A DNA stretch of 64,000 bases from Ampullaceana balthica (GCA_944989445.1 CALYLW010001022.1:339579-403578), one strand, 5' to 3'; counted from the stretch's first letter, positions 47,231 through 59,174 are shown. A program made the numbers and translations. The notes: a model not told the origin generated them from the sequence alone.

Positions 47231-47546
47231 CATCAGTATCTTCACAGACAACAGCTGTAGTAGTGTCAATGTCATACATAAAACACATTAATATCTTTAC
47301 GGACAGCAGTAAAAGTATAAGAGTGTCATAAGCTATAGTCTTTTGGCAAACCCCATCTCCCCCCCCCCACTGTAATGCCAGGGCCAATCTTGCAGCGTTG
47401 TTGGAAAGCTGACTAGATAAAACAGGAAGCTGGCCAGCATGTGATTTCCCACCATCAAGTGAAACAACGACGGAAGTTTTATCTGGCACAACAATGTAGC
47501 GGAAGATTAATGATGTACACACAAATATATAGACCTCAAAAATCAA
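47231..47546 (-). other. Possible decayed coding remnant, function unknown
   Basis: The minus frame contains VSLDGGKSHAGQLPVLSSQL and TTAVVCEDTDVSY. The CEDTDV segment vaguely recalls transposon-borne proteins but no family was identified. The hAT element at 47062 interrupts the same frame. It could be chance. Confidence 0.25.
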
Positions 47547-47939
47547 TGGCGTATAGAAGATCAGACTTTGTTTTCTAGGACCATGGAATTAAATTGGAAG
47601 ACAGCTGCAGGTCAAGGTCTCTAACGGGGTTTTGTTGAGGCAATGAAAAAAACAAATATTAAATAATGTCAGATTGTATTTACTTATGTTGGGGGAATAT
47701 GAGACACCCACTTTGAGAATGTATATGTCGTGCCATACGTTTTTTCACTGAAAGATATCATGAGTTACCACGCCAGGTGATACTAGAGAAAAAAACATTG
47801 TTTACATTTATACATCGCATCTCAATACATTTCTATTTACGATAATACATTTCTATTTACGATATATGTTATATTTCTGCAAAATACAAAATGCACAAAC
47901 TAATTGTGTAATCAATACAATAAATGAAAGCTTTATTAA

Positions 47940-48459
47940 TTAACTAACACAAAAGTATGCGTTTCGTCTAATGCCTTAGTCAGTATATTTAAATGATCTA
48001 ACAATTGTAATACCATAGGAAAATAATTAATGACGTAAAGATAAAAAGTAAGAAAAAAAAATGACACAGGATATAAGAAAAGGGAGGAAATATCAAAAGT
48101 AACAGTTAAAACAACAATAGGAAAAAAATTACACAGTTACGTAAAATTTTGAAATTGGTTTAATCCATATTATGGAGCCAACGTAGCTATTCGTTTAATA
48201 AATCTATTTTTATGTAGATCCTACCATGGGTACTGCTCGCAAATAAAATGCCTGTAACTGCAATATCTGAAATTTCGCTATGATCAGCACTGTTGAAGTG
48301 TTTAGAGACAGGACATAGAGCATGTTTATTGATATTGTACAGGTGTTCTCTAAACCGATCTCCCAGACGACGACCTGTCTCAACAACGTAAATTTTATTG
48401 CACCGCTTGCAAAGAATAACATAAATCCCGTTGCGGTTTGTGTGTGCAATTGAAACCAT
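47940..48459 (-). mobile_element. Penelope-like element, 3' end with GIY-YIG endonuclease remnant
   Basis: The minus frame 48459-48187 (90 codons) carries GIYVILCKRCNKIYVVETGR and RLGDRFREHLYNINK, then PVSKHFNSADHS. This is the C-terminal GIY-YIG domain of Penelope-like elements (zinc-finger-like C-x2-C linker, RxxxRFxxH). The second motif is YVV, not YIG, and a stop lies directly before the first Met. The reverse transcriptase is absent. Downstream on the same strand, 47983-47961 carries CTGACTA...GAAAC. Truncated, inactive. Confidence 0.85.
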
Positions 48460-48687
48460 CTATAATCTTGATTTTTTTTCTACAGTTCATCTCAAAAACG
48501 CATTTCTGTCTACGATGTTATTTCAATTTCTTCAACGCATCTAAAAGGACACTCTTTTGTTAACGATATATGTTATGACTATACAGCACATCTGAAGAAC
48601 TCATATATGTTTACAATATTGTTTATATTTCTAAAGTACATCTCATGAACACACTTCTGTTACCGATATTATTTTATCTGTCCACAG

Positions 48688-48766
48688 CGTATCTCAAAGA
48701 AATTGTTGGCGGCGTCCTTGGAGGTGTGACCTTGATTGTAATCCTGGTTCTGCTGCTGGCTTACAG
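48688..48766 (+). CDS. Receptor guanylate cyclase exon 8: transmembrane helix
   Basis: Acceptor ctgtccacag|CG, donor ac ag|gtaatc. CG completes Ser, then YLKEIVGGVLGGVTLIVILV and LLLAY plus two bases of Arg. The stretch IVGG...LLLAY is about 22 hydrophobic residues, long enough for one membrane pass. The exon is only 79 bp and too short to stand out as an ORF. It is placed by splice sites, by phase on both sides, and by the expectation of a membrane helix between exon 7 and exon 9. Confidence 0.88.
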
Positions 48767-49187
48767 GTAATCCAATTGTTCTGGAGTGCGTGTCGTCTGC
48801 CGCGATTGTCTATTTAAGTAGGTCAGTTGGTGACGAAGACTTATCCTTTCTTCCACTTGTTCCCAGACAGTAAACAATTACCTCATTATTTGTGTTTATA
48901 CTCATCCGATGCGTTTGCCATAGCACCGTTTAAAGTTGCAGTTTCGACTTGAAAAGTTATCTGAGGACTTTCAAAGGTCACGTGATTTTATCACAATGCT
49001 GAAAATAATCGGGGATACCAGCTGGTTGCCATGCTACTTGGAAACAATTTATTTTTTTATTATTATAAAATATCGGCCGTGGAATGGGTCGCCTGAAGAA
49101 ACCAGGAAAACCAACACTTTATCTACATTTAAAACCTCTAATAAGAATGCAGGACTAAACACGAACGATAGATAACCATAGGGCACA
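48767..49187. other. Intron 8, left end
   Basis: Nothing recognised. Confidence 0.5.
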
Positions 49188-49243
49188 ATAATCTTCTGAA
49201 TAGAAGGAGGGTCTGTAACAGATAAGATAACATAAGATAAGAT
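49188..49243 (+). mobile_element. SINE 3' fragment
   Basis: atcttctgaatagaaggagg and gtctgt followed by agataag repeats match the end of the SINE at 38308-38600. The tRNA-like head is missing. Confidence 0.75.
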
Positions 49244-49840
49244 CATTGTCAGTTTTGTGTGCGCTGTCAAGGGTATAAAAATTACTGTTGACAAATGTTG
49301 ATGAAATGTCTTATATCATATAGAATAGAAACGTCTTAAATGTGTGATATGGTCATGGGGGACTATATATACCTTTTGTGTAGGGGTAGTCACGGAGCAA
49401 GTCGGAGGTAGCGCTAGGCCTGTGAGATACTTTTTTATGTTTTATAAGAGAGGCTGACTAGGTGAACCTGAAGTGTTAAATAGTAAGTTATGTTTTGGGA
49501 TTGTACATACTGCAGTTGGTACTCTGTTACGTGACTACGTGATTAAACATTTGATTGAAGCAACAAGGACTTCTTTAGTTGTTATTGGAATGTTAGCACC
49601 AAGTGACGGTGTGTGGTAGTGTTAAGCCATTCATAGGACAGTGGCGTTGTGTGATTGTAGTTTAGCCATCCAGTGGACATAGGGTAAACTCACTAACATG
49701 ACATTCAGCGTGTGCCTATTGTGGAAACCATGTTTAAAGTTAGCCCCCAAAAATCATTTTGTTCTGACAACAACTTGCGTTGATCCGCAAATATTAAATG
49801 CAAACTAAATGTATCAGTCGCGTGATTTCGTGCTGCACAT
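49244..49840. other. Unassigned intron stretch
   Basis: No feature recognised. Confidence 0.5.
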
Positions 49841-49845
49841 TTCAA

Positions 49846-51037
49846 TGTTGGTGGAGCTCTCAAACTGCGATGTTGGTAGAGCTGTCACATTTCAATGGTG
49901 GTAGAGCTCTCACATTGCAATGGTGGTAGAGCTCTCACATTTCAATGGTGGTAGAGCTCTCACATTGCAATGGTGGTAGAGCTCTCACATTTCAATGGTG
50001 GTAGAGCTCTCACATTTCAATGGTGGTAGAGCTCTCACATTGCAATGGTGGTAGAGCTCTCACATTGCAATGTTGGTAGAGCTCTCACATTGCAATGTTG
50101 GTAGAGCTCTCACATTTCAATGGTGGTAGAGCTCTCACATTTCAATGGTGGTAGAGCTCTCACATTGCAATGGTGGTAGAGCTCTCACATTTCAATGGTG
50201 GTAGAGCTCTTACATTCCAATGTTGGAAGAGCTCTCACATTGCAATGGTGGTAGAGCTCTTACATTCCAATGTTGGTAGAGCTCTCACATTGCAATGGTG
50301 GTAGAGCTCTCACATTTCAATGGTGGTAGAGCTCTCACATTGCAATGGTGGTAGAGCTCTCACATTTCAATGGTGGTAGAGCTCTCACATTTCAATGGTG
50401 GTAGAGCTCTCACATTTCAATGGTGGTAGAGCTCTCACATTTCAATGGTGGTAGAGCTCTCACATTGCAATGGTGGTAGAGCTCTCACATTTCAATGGTG
50501 GTAGAGCTCTCACATTTCAATGGTGGTAGAGCTCTCACATTGCAATGTTGGTAAAGCTCTTACATTCCAATGTTGGAAGAGCTCTCACATTTCAATGGTG
50601 GTAGAGCTCTCACATTGCAATGGTGGTAGAGCTCTCACATTTCAATGGTGGTAGAGCTCTCACATTGCAATGTTGGTAAAGCTCTTACATTCCAATGTTG
50701 GAAGAGCTCTCACATTGCAATGGTGGTAGAGCTCTCACATTGCAATGTTAGTAGAACTGTCACATTCCAATGTTGGTAGAGCTCTCACATTGCAATGTTA
50801 GTAGAACTCTCACATTCCAATGTTGGTAGAGCTCTCACATTGCAATGTTGGTAGAGCTCTTACATTCCAATGTTGGAAGAGCTCTCACATTGCAATGGTG
50901 GTAGAGCTCTCACATTTCAATGGTGGTAGAGCTCTCACATTTCAATGGTGGTAGAGCTCTCACATTTGCAATGTTGGTAGAGCTCTCACATTGCAATGTT
51001 GGTAGAGCTCTCACATTGCAATGTTGGTAGAGCTCTC
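49846..51037. repeat. 25-bp minisatellite, about 47 copies
   Basis: Unit contains ggtagagctctcacatt then (t/g/c)caatg. A SacI site occurs in most copies. Three main variants (TTCAATGG, TGCAATGG, CCAATGTT) are interspersed in recurring runs, such as the tggtaaagctcttacattcc block at about 50550 and 50676. Not a CRISPR array: there are no unique spacers. Confidence 0.95.
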
Positions 51038-51149
51038 AGGCCCGGTTCATTCTCTTCAAACATCAGCGGCTATCGTTATCTTTTGAACTCTTTCGGTCTC
51101 TTCTATGAGATTGTATCTCTAGTGTTGGGGAAACAAACCCACTTAAATG

Positions 51150-51655
51150 TTAATATATCCGACATTTTATTGTTGGTATAGACGTCACGAAATGTTGCGA
51201 CACACGTCACTGAAATTTTAGTATATGCGGAACTTTATTGTTGGTATAGACATCCCCTGTAATGTAAGAATAGACGTCACAGAAATGTTGGTATAGACGT
51301 CACTGAAATGTTGGGACATACTTCACTTTATTGTTGCTATGGACGTCGATGAAATGTTGCCATATACGTGACTAGGGTTGCCAGATGTCCGGTTTTGTAC
51401 CGGACTGTCCGGTATTATCGTTATTTGTCCAGTGGAAAAATGGAAGCAATACCGGACATTTTACATTTAAATATTGTGCCATCGACAAAATTCGACACTA
51501 GTGTCCGGTATTTTTGAGACAACCACCTGGCAACCCTATATACGTCACTGAAATGTCAGTATATGCGGCATTTTATTTTTGCTATAGACGTCGCTGAAAT
51601 GTTTTGGGCATACAGCTTTTTATGGTTGGTATAGATAGAACTGTTGGCATATATT
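51150..51655. repeat. Degenerate GTCACTGAAATGTTGGTATAGAC repeat
   Basis: Loose copies of tagacgtcactgaaatgttg with unequal spacing, interrupted by the element at 51373. Confidence 0.75.
51373..51538. mobile_element. hAT-type short element (MITE)
   Basis: Inverted ends TAGGGTTGCCAG and CTGGCAACCCTA. Interior holds repeated TGTCCGGT/ACCGGACA. Flanks tatacgtgac and tatacgtcac are a likely 8-10-bp duplication with one change, but the surrounding repeat contains the same word. Confidence 0.82.
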
Positions 51656-52228
51656 CGGAACTGACATTTAACATTAAAATGTTTTTGACAGTTTCATTAC
51701 TTGTACACAGATGGCATCTAAATATTATAGAACTCTGAGAGCCTTTCCTATTACTCGGTCATTACACTAATGAGACTCAATCTCTTGCAGACGAGGAAAA
51801 GTCAGTTGTTAGCTGATATTTCCCTCTTTATCTCTCTCCCACCAGTTTGGAAGCAAAGTTTTTGTGTGTAGATAATGAAAAACAGTGAATCAATACTTTT
51901 AAAGAAAAGAAGATTGCTTCAATCAAGAAATGTTTACGCCATATCAAGACGGCAGTATGTGATTGTCTTCTAGTCACAGCTATCTGTATCTGTATTTGAC
52001 ATTTCTAGCTTTTCTATTTAGAATGTGAAACTATTGATTGTAATCAGCCACTGTTTATCGCTATAACCTCTTTTGTCTCGGTTTTAACTTAAGATAATCT
52101 AACACACATTTTTTAAAATTATTTCTAATCCTCTCCCCCCCCCAACTAGTCGCCCCCCCCCCATTACCATCATACTTTCATACACTTCGCATGTACAAGG
52201 TACTGCAGTAAGAACATAATACTATGTG
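51656..52228. other. Unassigned intron stretch
   Basis: Poly-C runs at 52133-52160; nothing else. Confidence 0.5.
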
Positions 52229-53985
52229 ACCCTACCACGCTATTACCTTACCACGCTATTACCTTACCACGCTATTACCTTAAGGGCCGTCCATAAATGA
52301 CGTCACGCACGGTCACACTATTGTGACGATGCGTGACGAGGGGGGAGGGGGGTTGAAGAAATGTGACGTCACATCAAAAGGGTAACTTTAAATAAAACTT
52401 CCACTGAAATATTTGGTCGCTTACAATTTATTTAATGACTTTTAAAAAATGTGTTTTCTTTTTCTTTTTTTTTAAATAAGTGCTTCTCAATGTGCCGGTC
52501 TGTAGGCCATCAGACGCTGGTTGGCGTAAGCTATCAAGACACGAAAATTCAAGATAATTATAATGCTTAAGTTTGAGAACCCCCAAGATAACGCATGAAA
52601 TTGTTACCCTGCTTCGTTTGATGTTGACATCAAAGCATTTGTGATGTAACCGCAGCTCCGGTTGGTTCTCTCACGGCAGGCGACTTTTTTGCCCGTTTCC
52701 CCAAAATATACAAGTTTATGTGTGCGTTACGCGAAAATGCTACTGGTGAGTTTTACAACCATGACAAGTGTCTAAAAATGATCTGAATAGGATTATGTGT
52801 AGATATTTTATGTCAAAACGACGCGGAATATCCTTTTTCTTTAAAAGGGGAGGGGGAAGGGAATCTACTTGATAGAATTATAAACGTTTTAAGTTTGATA
52901 TAATTGTTCGATTGGTTTTTGGTCAAACAACCCTGGCCACTCTAGATATAATTATAAATGAGCACATTTAAAATTAGTCAAGTATTCATTAACTTTATTG
53001 AATGCATCAAATTCTTGACATCGCAATTCGAGAGGAGCACAAAACAACTTTTCTTCTTAGCTCATTTTTTATGGCATTAATTTTAAATATCACAGAAAGG
53101 ATACTTGATACAGTCCAGTCATGTGGATTAAGATTAGGCCTATTGTCACTCGTGTCAATATAAATGAAAGTATGGTGGATTTGGGTGTCTTCGTATAGTA
53201 CGTAGGTTAGAAATCTACATAGTTGTCAGAACCGGTTCAATAATGGGCATATATTCCAAGCGTTCACGTACACATGACGTATTTGAATATATCTAGTGGA
53301 TTGTAGTGGATGTTATATGTCCCAAATGAATCTGCATTACCCCCAAGAATTCCCTTTTGACCCCAGATGAGGTTATTTACCCCTGTTCGCCGACCTCTTT
53401 CTTACGGGATGCCCGTCAGTCAATTGAGGGATTTAAAAAAAAATACAATTTAAAAATATTATTTTTTTCTAAGCAAAGACGTTAACCATTATGATAAATA
53501 GTCAATGTTTAATATGTATGCATTAAAATAAAATGTAATATAAGGATGTTAACACATATCGTTTTCTGAAGACCGGTTAAATAAGGTGTTTTTGTTGTTG
53601 TTGTTGTTTTTGGGTGGGGTCAAAGCTTTGTGACGTATTTTTAGAGATGGGGGGGGTCTAACTTTTTGTGACGACGCGTGACGAGGGGGGAGGGGGTAAA
53701 AAATCGGCCAAAATCGCGTGACGTCATTTATGGACGGCCCCTTACCACACTATTACCTTACCACGCTATTACCTTACCACGCTATTACCTTACCACGCTA
53801 TTACCTCACCACGCTATTACCTTACCACGCTATTACCCTACCACGCTATTACCTCACCACGCTATTACCTTACCACACTATTTCCTTACCACCCTATTAC
53901 CTTACCACGCTAACACCTTACCACGCTATTACTCTACCACGCTATTACCTTACCAGACAATTACCTTACTACAGCACTTGATGTT
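52229..53985. repeat. 16-bp TTACCACGCTATTACC minisatellite, split by a transposon
   Basis: Three copies at 52229-52282 and about fifteen at 53742-53985, on either side of the element at 52283-53741. Confidence 0.93.
52283..53741. mobile_element. Harbinger-like DNA transposon, non-autonomous
   Basis: Inverted ends with GGGCCGTCCATAAATGACG (left) and its inverse (right, 53722-53741), each followed inside by tgacgaggggggaggggg-like sequence. Flanked by TTA at 52280-52282 and 53742-53744; a 3-bp TWA duplication is typical of PIF/Harbinger. 1459 bp without a recognisable transposase; the superfamily call is inference. Confidence 0.75.
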
Positions 53986-54189
53986 AGATAAATGAGGCAA
54001 AATATTTGAAAATGAGACGATCATTTTGATTGAACAAAATCAGCTGCTAAGTTCAAACAAAAGCGGATGCTCGCGTTATCTGTCGATTAACCTAAAAAAA
54101 CTAAGGGAATCGCACATTGTAAACTAAACAAAGTTTATGTTCCAAAGAAAAGAATTTGGGAGAACAACAATTGTTTCATTGCGGGGTCC

Positions 54190-54320
54190 TATGCAGCTTA
54201 GAATACGAAACGGATTGCGTGGGGCCCAGTCTGGTTAGGGATAAGGAATTAATAAGGATAATAAGTGAAAATTAAGATAGGCGGGGCTTATGAAAGTGCG
54301 AGGCTCACTGCGGCCGCATA
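54190..54320. mobile_element. Fragment of the 29.8-kb hAT short element
   Basis: Shares atgcagcttag, gcgaaacggattgcg-like and ggggcccagt, and the right-hand tgcggccgca. Both termini are missing. Confidence 0.7.
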
Positions 54321-54533
54321 AGTTCCAGGCACAGTCATCAGCGAACAGCAGGTCTCTGATGATGTCTGTCATAACCTTGGTTTTTGCCTGGAACCTCCGA
54401 AGGTTGAACAGCTTGCCATCTGTGCGGTACTTCAGGTTGACACCAACATCCTCGTCTCTGAAGGCCTCTGTCAGCATGGCGGAAAACATGAGGCTAAACA
54501 GGGTTGGTGCCAGGACGCATGCCTGCTTGGCCC
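54321..54533 (-). mobile_element. LINE fragment, third copy (minus strand)
   Basis: The minus frame reads CVLAPTLFSLMFSAMLTEAF, then RDEDVGVNLKYRTDGKLFNL and LLFADDCAWN, matching 18195-18390. Internal RT fragment only, directly abutting the hAT fragment. Confidence 0.9.
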
Positions 54534-54921
54534 TGGCTACCAAACACTTAAACACATAGAAACATAGACTTATAGACAGATAGAAACATTCGGCAAGCAG
54601 TAATATGCCAGGTGTAATTTTATTGTAGCGCGATCCACGTCAGCGGCGTATCAACTATCCGTTTAAATTATGCGGTAAATTGATTTTTCAGAGACATATT
54701 GGAAAAAAAATAATATACCTCAATTATGTATGTATTGTTAAAATAAAACATTAGTTGAGAGTAAGGGGTATTACTTATAGTTGTGTAAAGCTGTGTTAGG
54801 TGAAAGGATGGGGACATAAATAATGTTCCACTTAAGCTGAGCGGCCGCGCAGATATCTGAATGACGCCACGCAGCAGTTAAGAATTAACGCGCAGCAAGT
54901 TACTATAAGGATAATATAATA

Positions 54922-55512
54922 CAGTGGTACCTCGAGATACTAAATTTATCCATTCCGGGGTGGCGTTCTTATCTTGGATCTTTTCGTATCTCGAACAAAG
55001 ATTTAATGTAGAATACATGTCCGTTCCAAGCCACACAGAAATAACCCTAAATATGGAAAATATGGTAAACTATAAGAAAAAAGTCGGATTCTTCAATCCT
55101 TAAAAGTACACATTTTAATACAAATAAATAAATAATAATAAAACAATCAAAACAGAATAAAATACATGAAAAATAATATGTATACAAATGTGAATTTTTA
55201 CCATCTTTAAGCTGGGCGGCAGCGCGGCCACGCAGATATTTGACCGACGCCGCGCAGCAGTTTAGAGTTACCGCGCGGCAAATTTTGTAAAATATTGCAC
55301 AAAAAATAGATACTGTGCAACATTGCACACGAGTATTTTTTTACTTTGCACAGGGGCCAACAAACTTTGGAGGGAATATTGTTTGTCAGCTGTTCCTTTT
55401 TTTTTCGTATCTTGGAATTTTTTTCATATCTTGGAACAAAAAATTCTTCCAGTGGCCTTTCATATCTTGGATCTTTCGTATCTTGAAACATTTGTGTCTA
55501 GAGGTACCACTG
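54922..55512. mobile_element. Tigger/pogo-type non-autonomous element
   Basis: Ends CAGTGGTACCTCGAGATAC and GTGTCTAGAGGTACCACTG, flanked by TA (54920-54921, 55513-55514). CAGTGGTACCTC is the Tigger/pogo terminal signature. The subterminal cttatcttggatctttt is inverted at the other end. A GC-rich segment at 55205-55275 (agctgggcggcagcgcgg) repeats one lying just outside the element at 54836-54900. Confidence 0.9.
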
Positions 55513-55514
55513 TA

Positions 55515-56585
55515 TTATGTTGTGGGGTGTAAGATTTTTCATTTTAAGAAATGGATCCTGTGAAATTGTGTAAACAAGTTGATTATTTTGCACACGGACC
55601 AAGAAACCTTAGATGGAACATTGGACATAATCTATAGTTATGTAAAGGTGAGTTACGGGAGGTCAAGGGCCATAACTTATAGTTATGTCACGTCAACGCC
55701 AGAGGGCGCTTCCTTTCCGACATGTTGAGGAACGCTATTAAAATATGGAAATCGGTTTAACTTTTTTAATATAAAATTTGACAAGCTAACATTCCGTATT
55801 TTATTTTACAAATCTAAATAGTCACCTCGCCCTCAGCGAATTGCTAATTTCGATCCTTCTGAAATAATGTCGCGGAACCGTGTGACATTTAAATTTATTG
55901 GTAGAGAAATCACCCTCATGTCATTCCACGGAGTGCTCGAATTAGATGAGGAACAATTGTACATTATACCAAGGCTTCTACGATGATTGCACGGGTGCAC
56001 ATGTCTAGTGCATGTGAAAGTTGGTCGAGACACTCACACGCTATTTTGCAAAAAAAAATTAAATTACTGAGTAATGCAACGCGGTTAAATTTCATGAGAC
56101 TAGAAAGGTTAAATTTGCATTTTCTATGAATTTTCGGTGGGTTTTTTTTTCTCTTTACACCTATTGATCTTATCTTCGTAACTGTTAAGTAAATTGAATT
56201 CACTCATTTTGAGCCCACATTTAGATTTCAAGTGGAAATTTAATCTAATTCCTCAAATGTTTCGGAGAGCAACCGTTTTAAAGTAAGATTCGTTTAAAGC
56301 AGTTAGACCGGCTAATCCTAGCTTTTAACTTGTAGTACATTGCAGCACTGGCTAAATCCTCGGACAAAGTGCTTCCTACTCAACTTCATTGAAGTTTCAA
56401 TACTGACCGTGACCGGATGTAAGGGATGTGAAGTTAGAGATGAACTATAATATTAACAGTCGTGGCTTTTTAGTTAATGGACTTAAAATCATTTTTTTTC
56501 TTGATCGCCTGGGCGAAATTAAAGGCTCCAGGCGCAATTAGTAAGTGGGTCAAGGAAGGATTCGAGATGTGTTTGTGAGCTTGTG
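55515..56585. other. Unassigned intron stretch
   Basis: No supported gene or element end. The minus ORFs near 55833-56203 have no recognised motif. Confidence 0.5.
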
Positions 56586-56589
56586 AGTG

Positions 56590-56995
56590 ACTTCCACTGT
56601 CAGTTGTTTTTTTTCCCACTGCCAGTCTGTTTCACTGCCAGTCTGTTCCACTAATAGCCTGCTGCATTGATAGTCTGTTCTACTGTCAGTCTGCTCCACT
56701 GCCAGTCTACTCCACTGCCAATCTGTTTCACTGTCAGTCTACTCCACTGCCAGTCTGTTTCACTGTCAGTCTACTCCACTGCCAGTCTACTCCACTGCCA
56801 GTCTGTTTCATTACCAGTCTGTTCCACTAATAGTCTGCTGCATTGATAGTCTGTTCTACTGCCAGTCTCCTCCACTGCCAACCTACTCCACTGCCAGTCT
56901 ATCCCACTGCCAATCTACTCCACTCCCAGTCTATTCCACTGCCAGTCTACTCCACTGCCAGTCTGTTTCACTGCCAGTCTATTCCACAGCCTTTT
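56590..56995. repeat. 16-bp minisatellite
   Basis: Unit tccactgccagtctac, about 24 copies, with tgttt, tattcc and tagtctgctgcattg variants. A longer block (tccactaatagtctgctgca) recurs at 56648 and 56822. Confidence 0.93.
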
Positions 56996-57237
56996 TTTTT
57001 ACATGACATGAATCTACCAGAAAGCCCTAAGGGGTTTAAATTAACATTTACATGAAAAGGTAAAACGCATTTTCTGGTCACGATTTTATTATCTTATATT
57101 TTGACAGCTGTGATGGCATTGTATCAACATTTTTAGTGAGCTGCTAATAGGAAAGCGACAGCTCCAGGGTTAACAAATGACGTATTAACTTCGATTTAAT
57201 GTTTAATAAAAATAATGTAAAAAATATTTTCTTTTTT

Positions 57238-57655
57238 TTTAAAAGGACACGCTTTTATTTACATATAGAAAGTGCACTAAAAAGAAGAGAAAATTTTTTT
57301 CTATGAAAACAGGTGAAATCGGTGAACCTATCTACTGCACATAAAAGCGTGGGGCGCCCATCACAAATCATTTCTCATTGCAACTATTCTCTTACATATA
57401 GGTAGATATTTCTAATTAATGTGATAGTAGCATTTATATGTTCAAAGTTGTGAAACTTTTACTGTTTATTAATATTCATACAAATTTTTTTTTATGTTTC
57501 GCAGCCTTGTACACGATAAAGAGTTGTGATGAGCGCCCACTCTTTTATGTGCATTGGATAGGCTCACCGATTTCATCTGTTTTCATAGAAAAATTTTATT
57601 TTCTTCTTTTTAGTGCACTTTCTATATGTAAATAAAAGCGTGTCCTTTTTAAGAT
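57238..57655. repeat. Inverted repeat, about 125-bp arms
   Basis: 57238-57362 (aaaggacacgcttttattta...) and 57533-57655 are reverse complements with few changes, spaced about 170 bp apart. Both contain tgcactaaaaagaagagaaa or its inverse. Probably a mobile element or two inverted copies. Confidence 0.85.
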
Positions 57656-57809
57656 TTTTTTACATTATTTTATTTTCTACTTTTTAGTATCAACATTTTT
57701 TAAATTGATTTTTCGACCTTATCAATTCAATTTAATTAGTTAAACTTAAACTTCATTGTCAATAACTTAAATGTGATAGTGGTATAAAGAAAGATGATTC
57801 ATTACAAAT

Positions 57810-58235
57810 TTATTTATAATACAAAACAAATATTTTCCCTGACTGAAAATTGAACCTCGTACCCCCATGTCGGCGATCGATCACGCTTATATTTCGGCAA
57901 GCAAGACTTGATGTTGAAAGTACTTTTTAAAGTTATAATAATTGTATCCCTCTAGGGCGAATTGAGGCATGGTTCATTGACGCGAGTGATAATATTTTAT
58001 AGAGACAAAAACTAAAAACTAAAAGTGCATTAATTTAAATACGGTACATTCGATCGATCTGAAATTTTGATACAATGTATTGTCATCCACGATCTATATG
58101 TGATAAAAGTTTGAGATCTCTAGGACCATCAAAAGTGGTTTAATTTTACGTTACAAGATTTGAAGGAAGGATGGATTGATGGATGGATGGATACAACATA
58201 CAAACATTGTGACTTAAATAAAAGCGTGTAATAAG
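57810..58235. mobile_element. Interspersed element ending TAAATAAAAGCGTGT, first copy
   Basis: Shares ctgaaaattgaacctcgtac, gatctctaggaccatca and the core acattcgatcgatctgaaat with neighbours, ending gtgacttaaataaaagcgtg. Confidence 0.7.
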
Positions 58236-58259
58236 TTAAATGTAAAAAAAATCTTTTTT

Positions 58260-58532
58260 TAAAAAGGACACGCTTTTATTTACATATAGAAATTGCACTA
58301 AATATGTATAATACAAAAAAAACATTTTCCCCTAACTGAAAATTGAACCTCGTACCACCATGTCGGCAATCGATCACGCTTATATTTGATGATCTATCTG
58401 TGGTAAAATTTTTAGATCTCTAGGACCATCAGAAGTGGTATAATTTTACGTTTCAAGTTTTGAAGGAAGGATGGAAGGAAGGGTGGATGGATACAACATA
58501 CAAACATTGTGACTTAAATAAAAGCGTGTAAA
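58260..58532. mobile_element. Interspersed element with short inverted ends, second copy
   Basis: Begins ggacacgcttttatttacat and ends cttaaataaaagcgtgt, giving inverse ends ACACGCTTTTATTTA. The interior is a shortened version of the first copy. Confidence 0.75.
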
Positions 58533-58540
58533 AATAATTC

Positions 58541-59000
58541 AAATTTAAGTGTGACCTAACAATGAGGGCCATGATTGGTCGAAAACAATGTTACTATCTT
58601 TAGAGAGGTTCGTCATTCAGGCTATCGAGGAGCAACAGTAGTTGGCATATTTTCGGTTTTATTTGTTTAATAGGTATTTAAATATAGATGATCTTTCCAT
58701 TCAACATCTACCTTGCCCTCCTCCGCTAGACATCGCCCCTGGTACCTGGTCTTTTAAACCCAAAAGCACCACAGATATCTCTACCCAAAACATTAACACT
58801 TTTTCCTTCATCGGTATTTTTATACATCTAGACGGCAAGAACCCAGGTTGACTGTTTACAAAGTTGCCATGGTAACTAAAGCAGAGAATGTCAGGTTTAA
58901 ATTGACAAAATAATATTAACAAACATTTAACCTTTAAAGAATTGAATCAAACAATGAGAAATATGTGAGAATCTTGGAGCGAGCCACTAACCAGCAAAGT
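58541..59000. other. Unassigned intron stretch before exon 9
   Basis: No feature recognised. Confidence 0.5.
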
Positions 59001-59024
59001 GAATGTGCTATGTATTGTCACCAG

Positions 59025-59160
59025 GAACTGGAGATATGAGCAGGAAATAGCCGGTCTTCTCTGGAAGATAGACTCTAACGCCATCCAATGCAGTGATGCC
59101 ACGTCAGGGAGATGGGACCGGAAGCTGCTCACAGACGACAATGACAACTCGGCAAATTGC
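59025..59160 (+). CDS. Receptor guanylate cyclase exon 9: cytoplasmic juxtamembrane segment
   Basis: Acceptor attgtcaccag|G, donor ttgc|gtgagt. The first base completes Arg, giving Y-R followed by NWRYEQEIAGLLWKIDSNAI. Y-R-x-W-x-Y-E-Q-E-x-x-x-L-L-W-K-I is the diagnostic motif just inside the membrane of receptor cyclases. The rest, DATSGRWDRKLLTDDNDNSA, is a less conserved serine/acid linker. Ends at a codon boundary. Confidence 0.93.
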
Positions 59161-59174
59161 GTGAGTTATTTATT

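Noticed and set aside
47231..47546. A host gene on the minus strand
   Set aside because: Only a weak CEDTDV-containing stretch, no introns or start, interrupted by a hAT element; listed only as a low-confidence remnant.
49846..51037. CRISPR-like regular array
   Set aside because: The 25-bp units are contiguous with no unique spacers, and the genome is animal.
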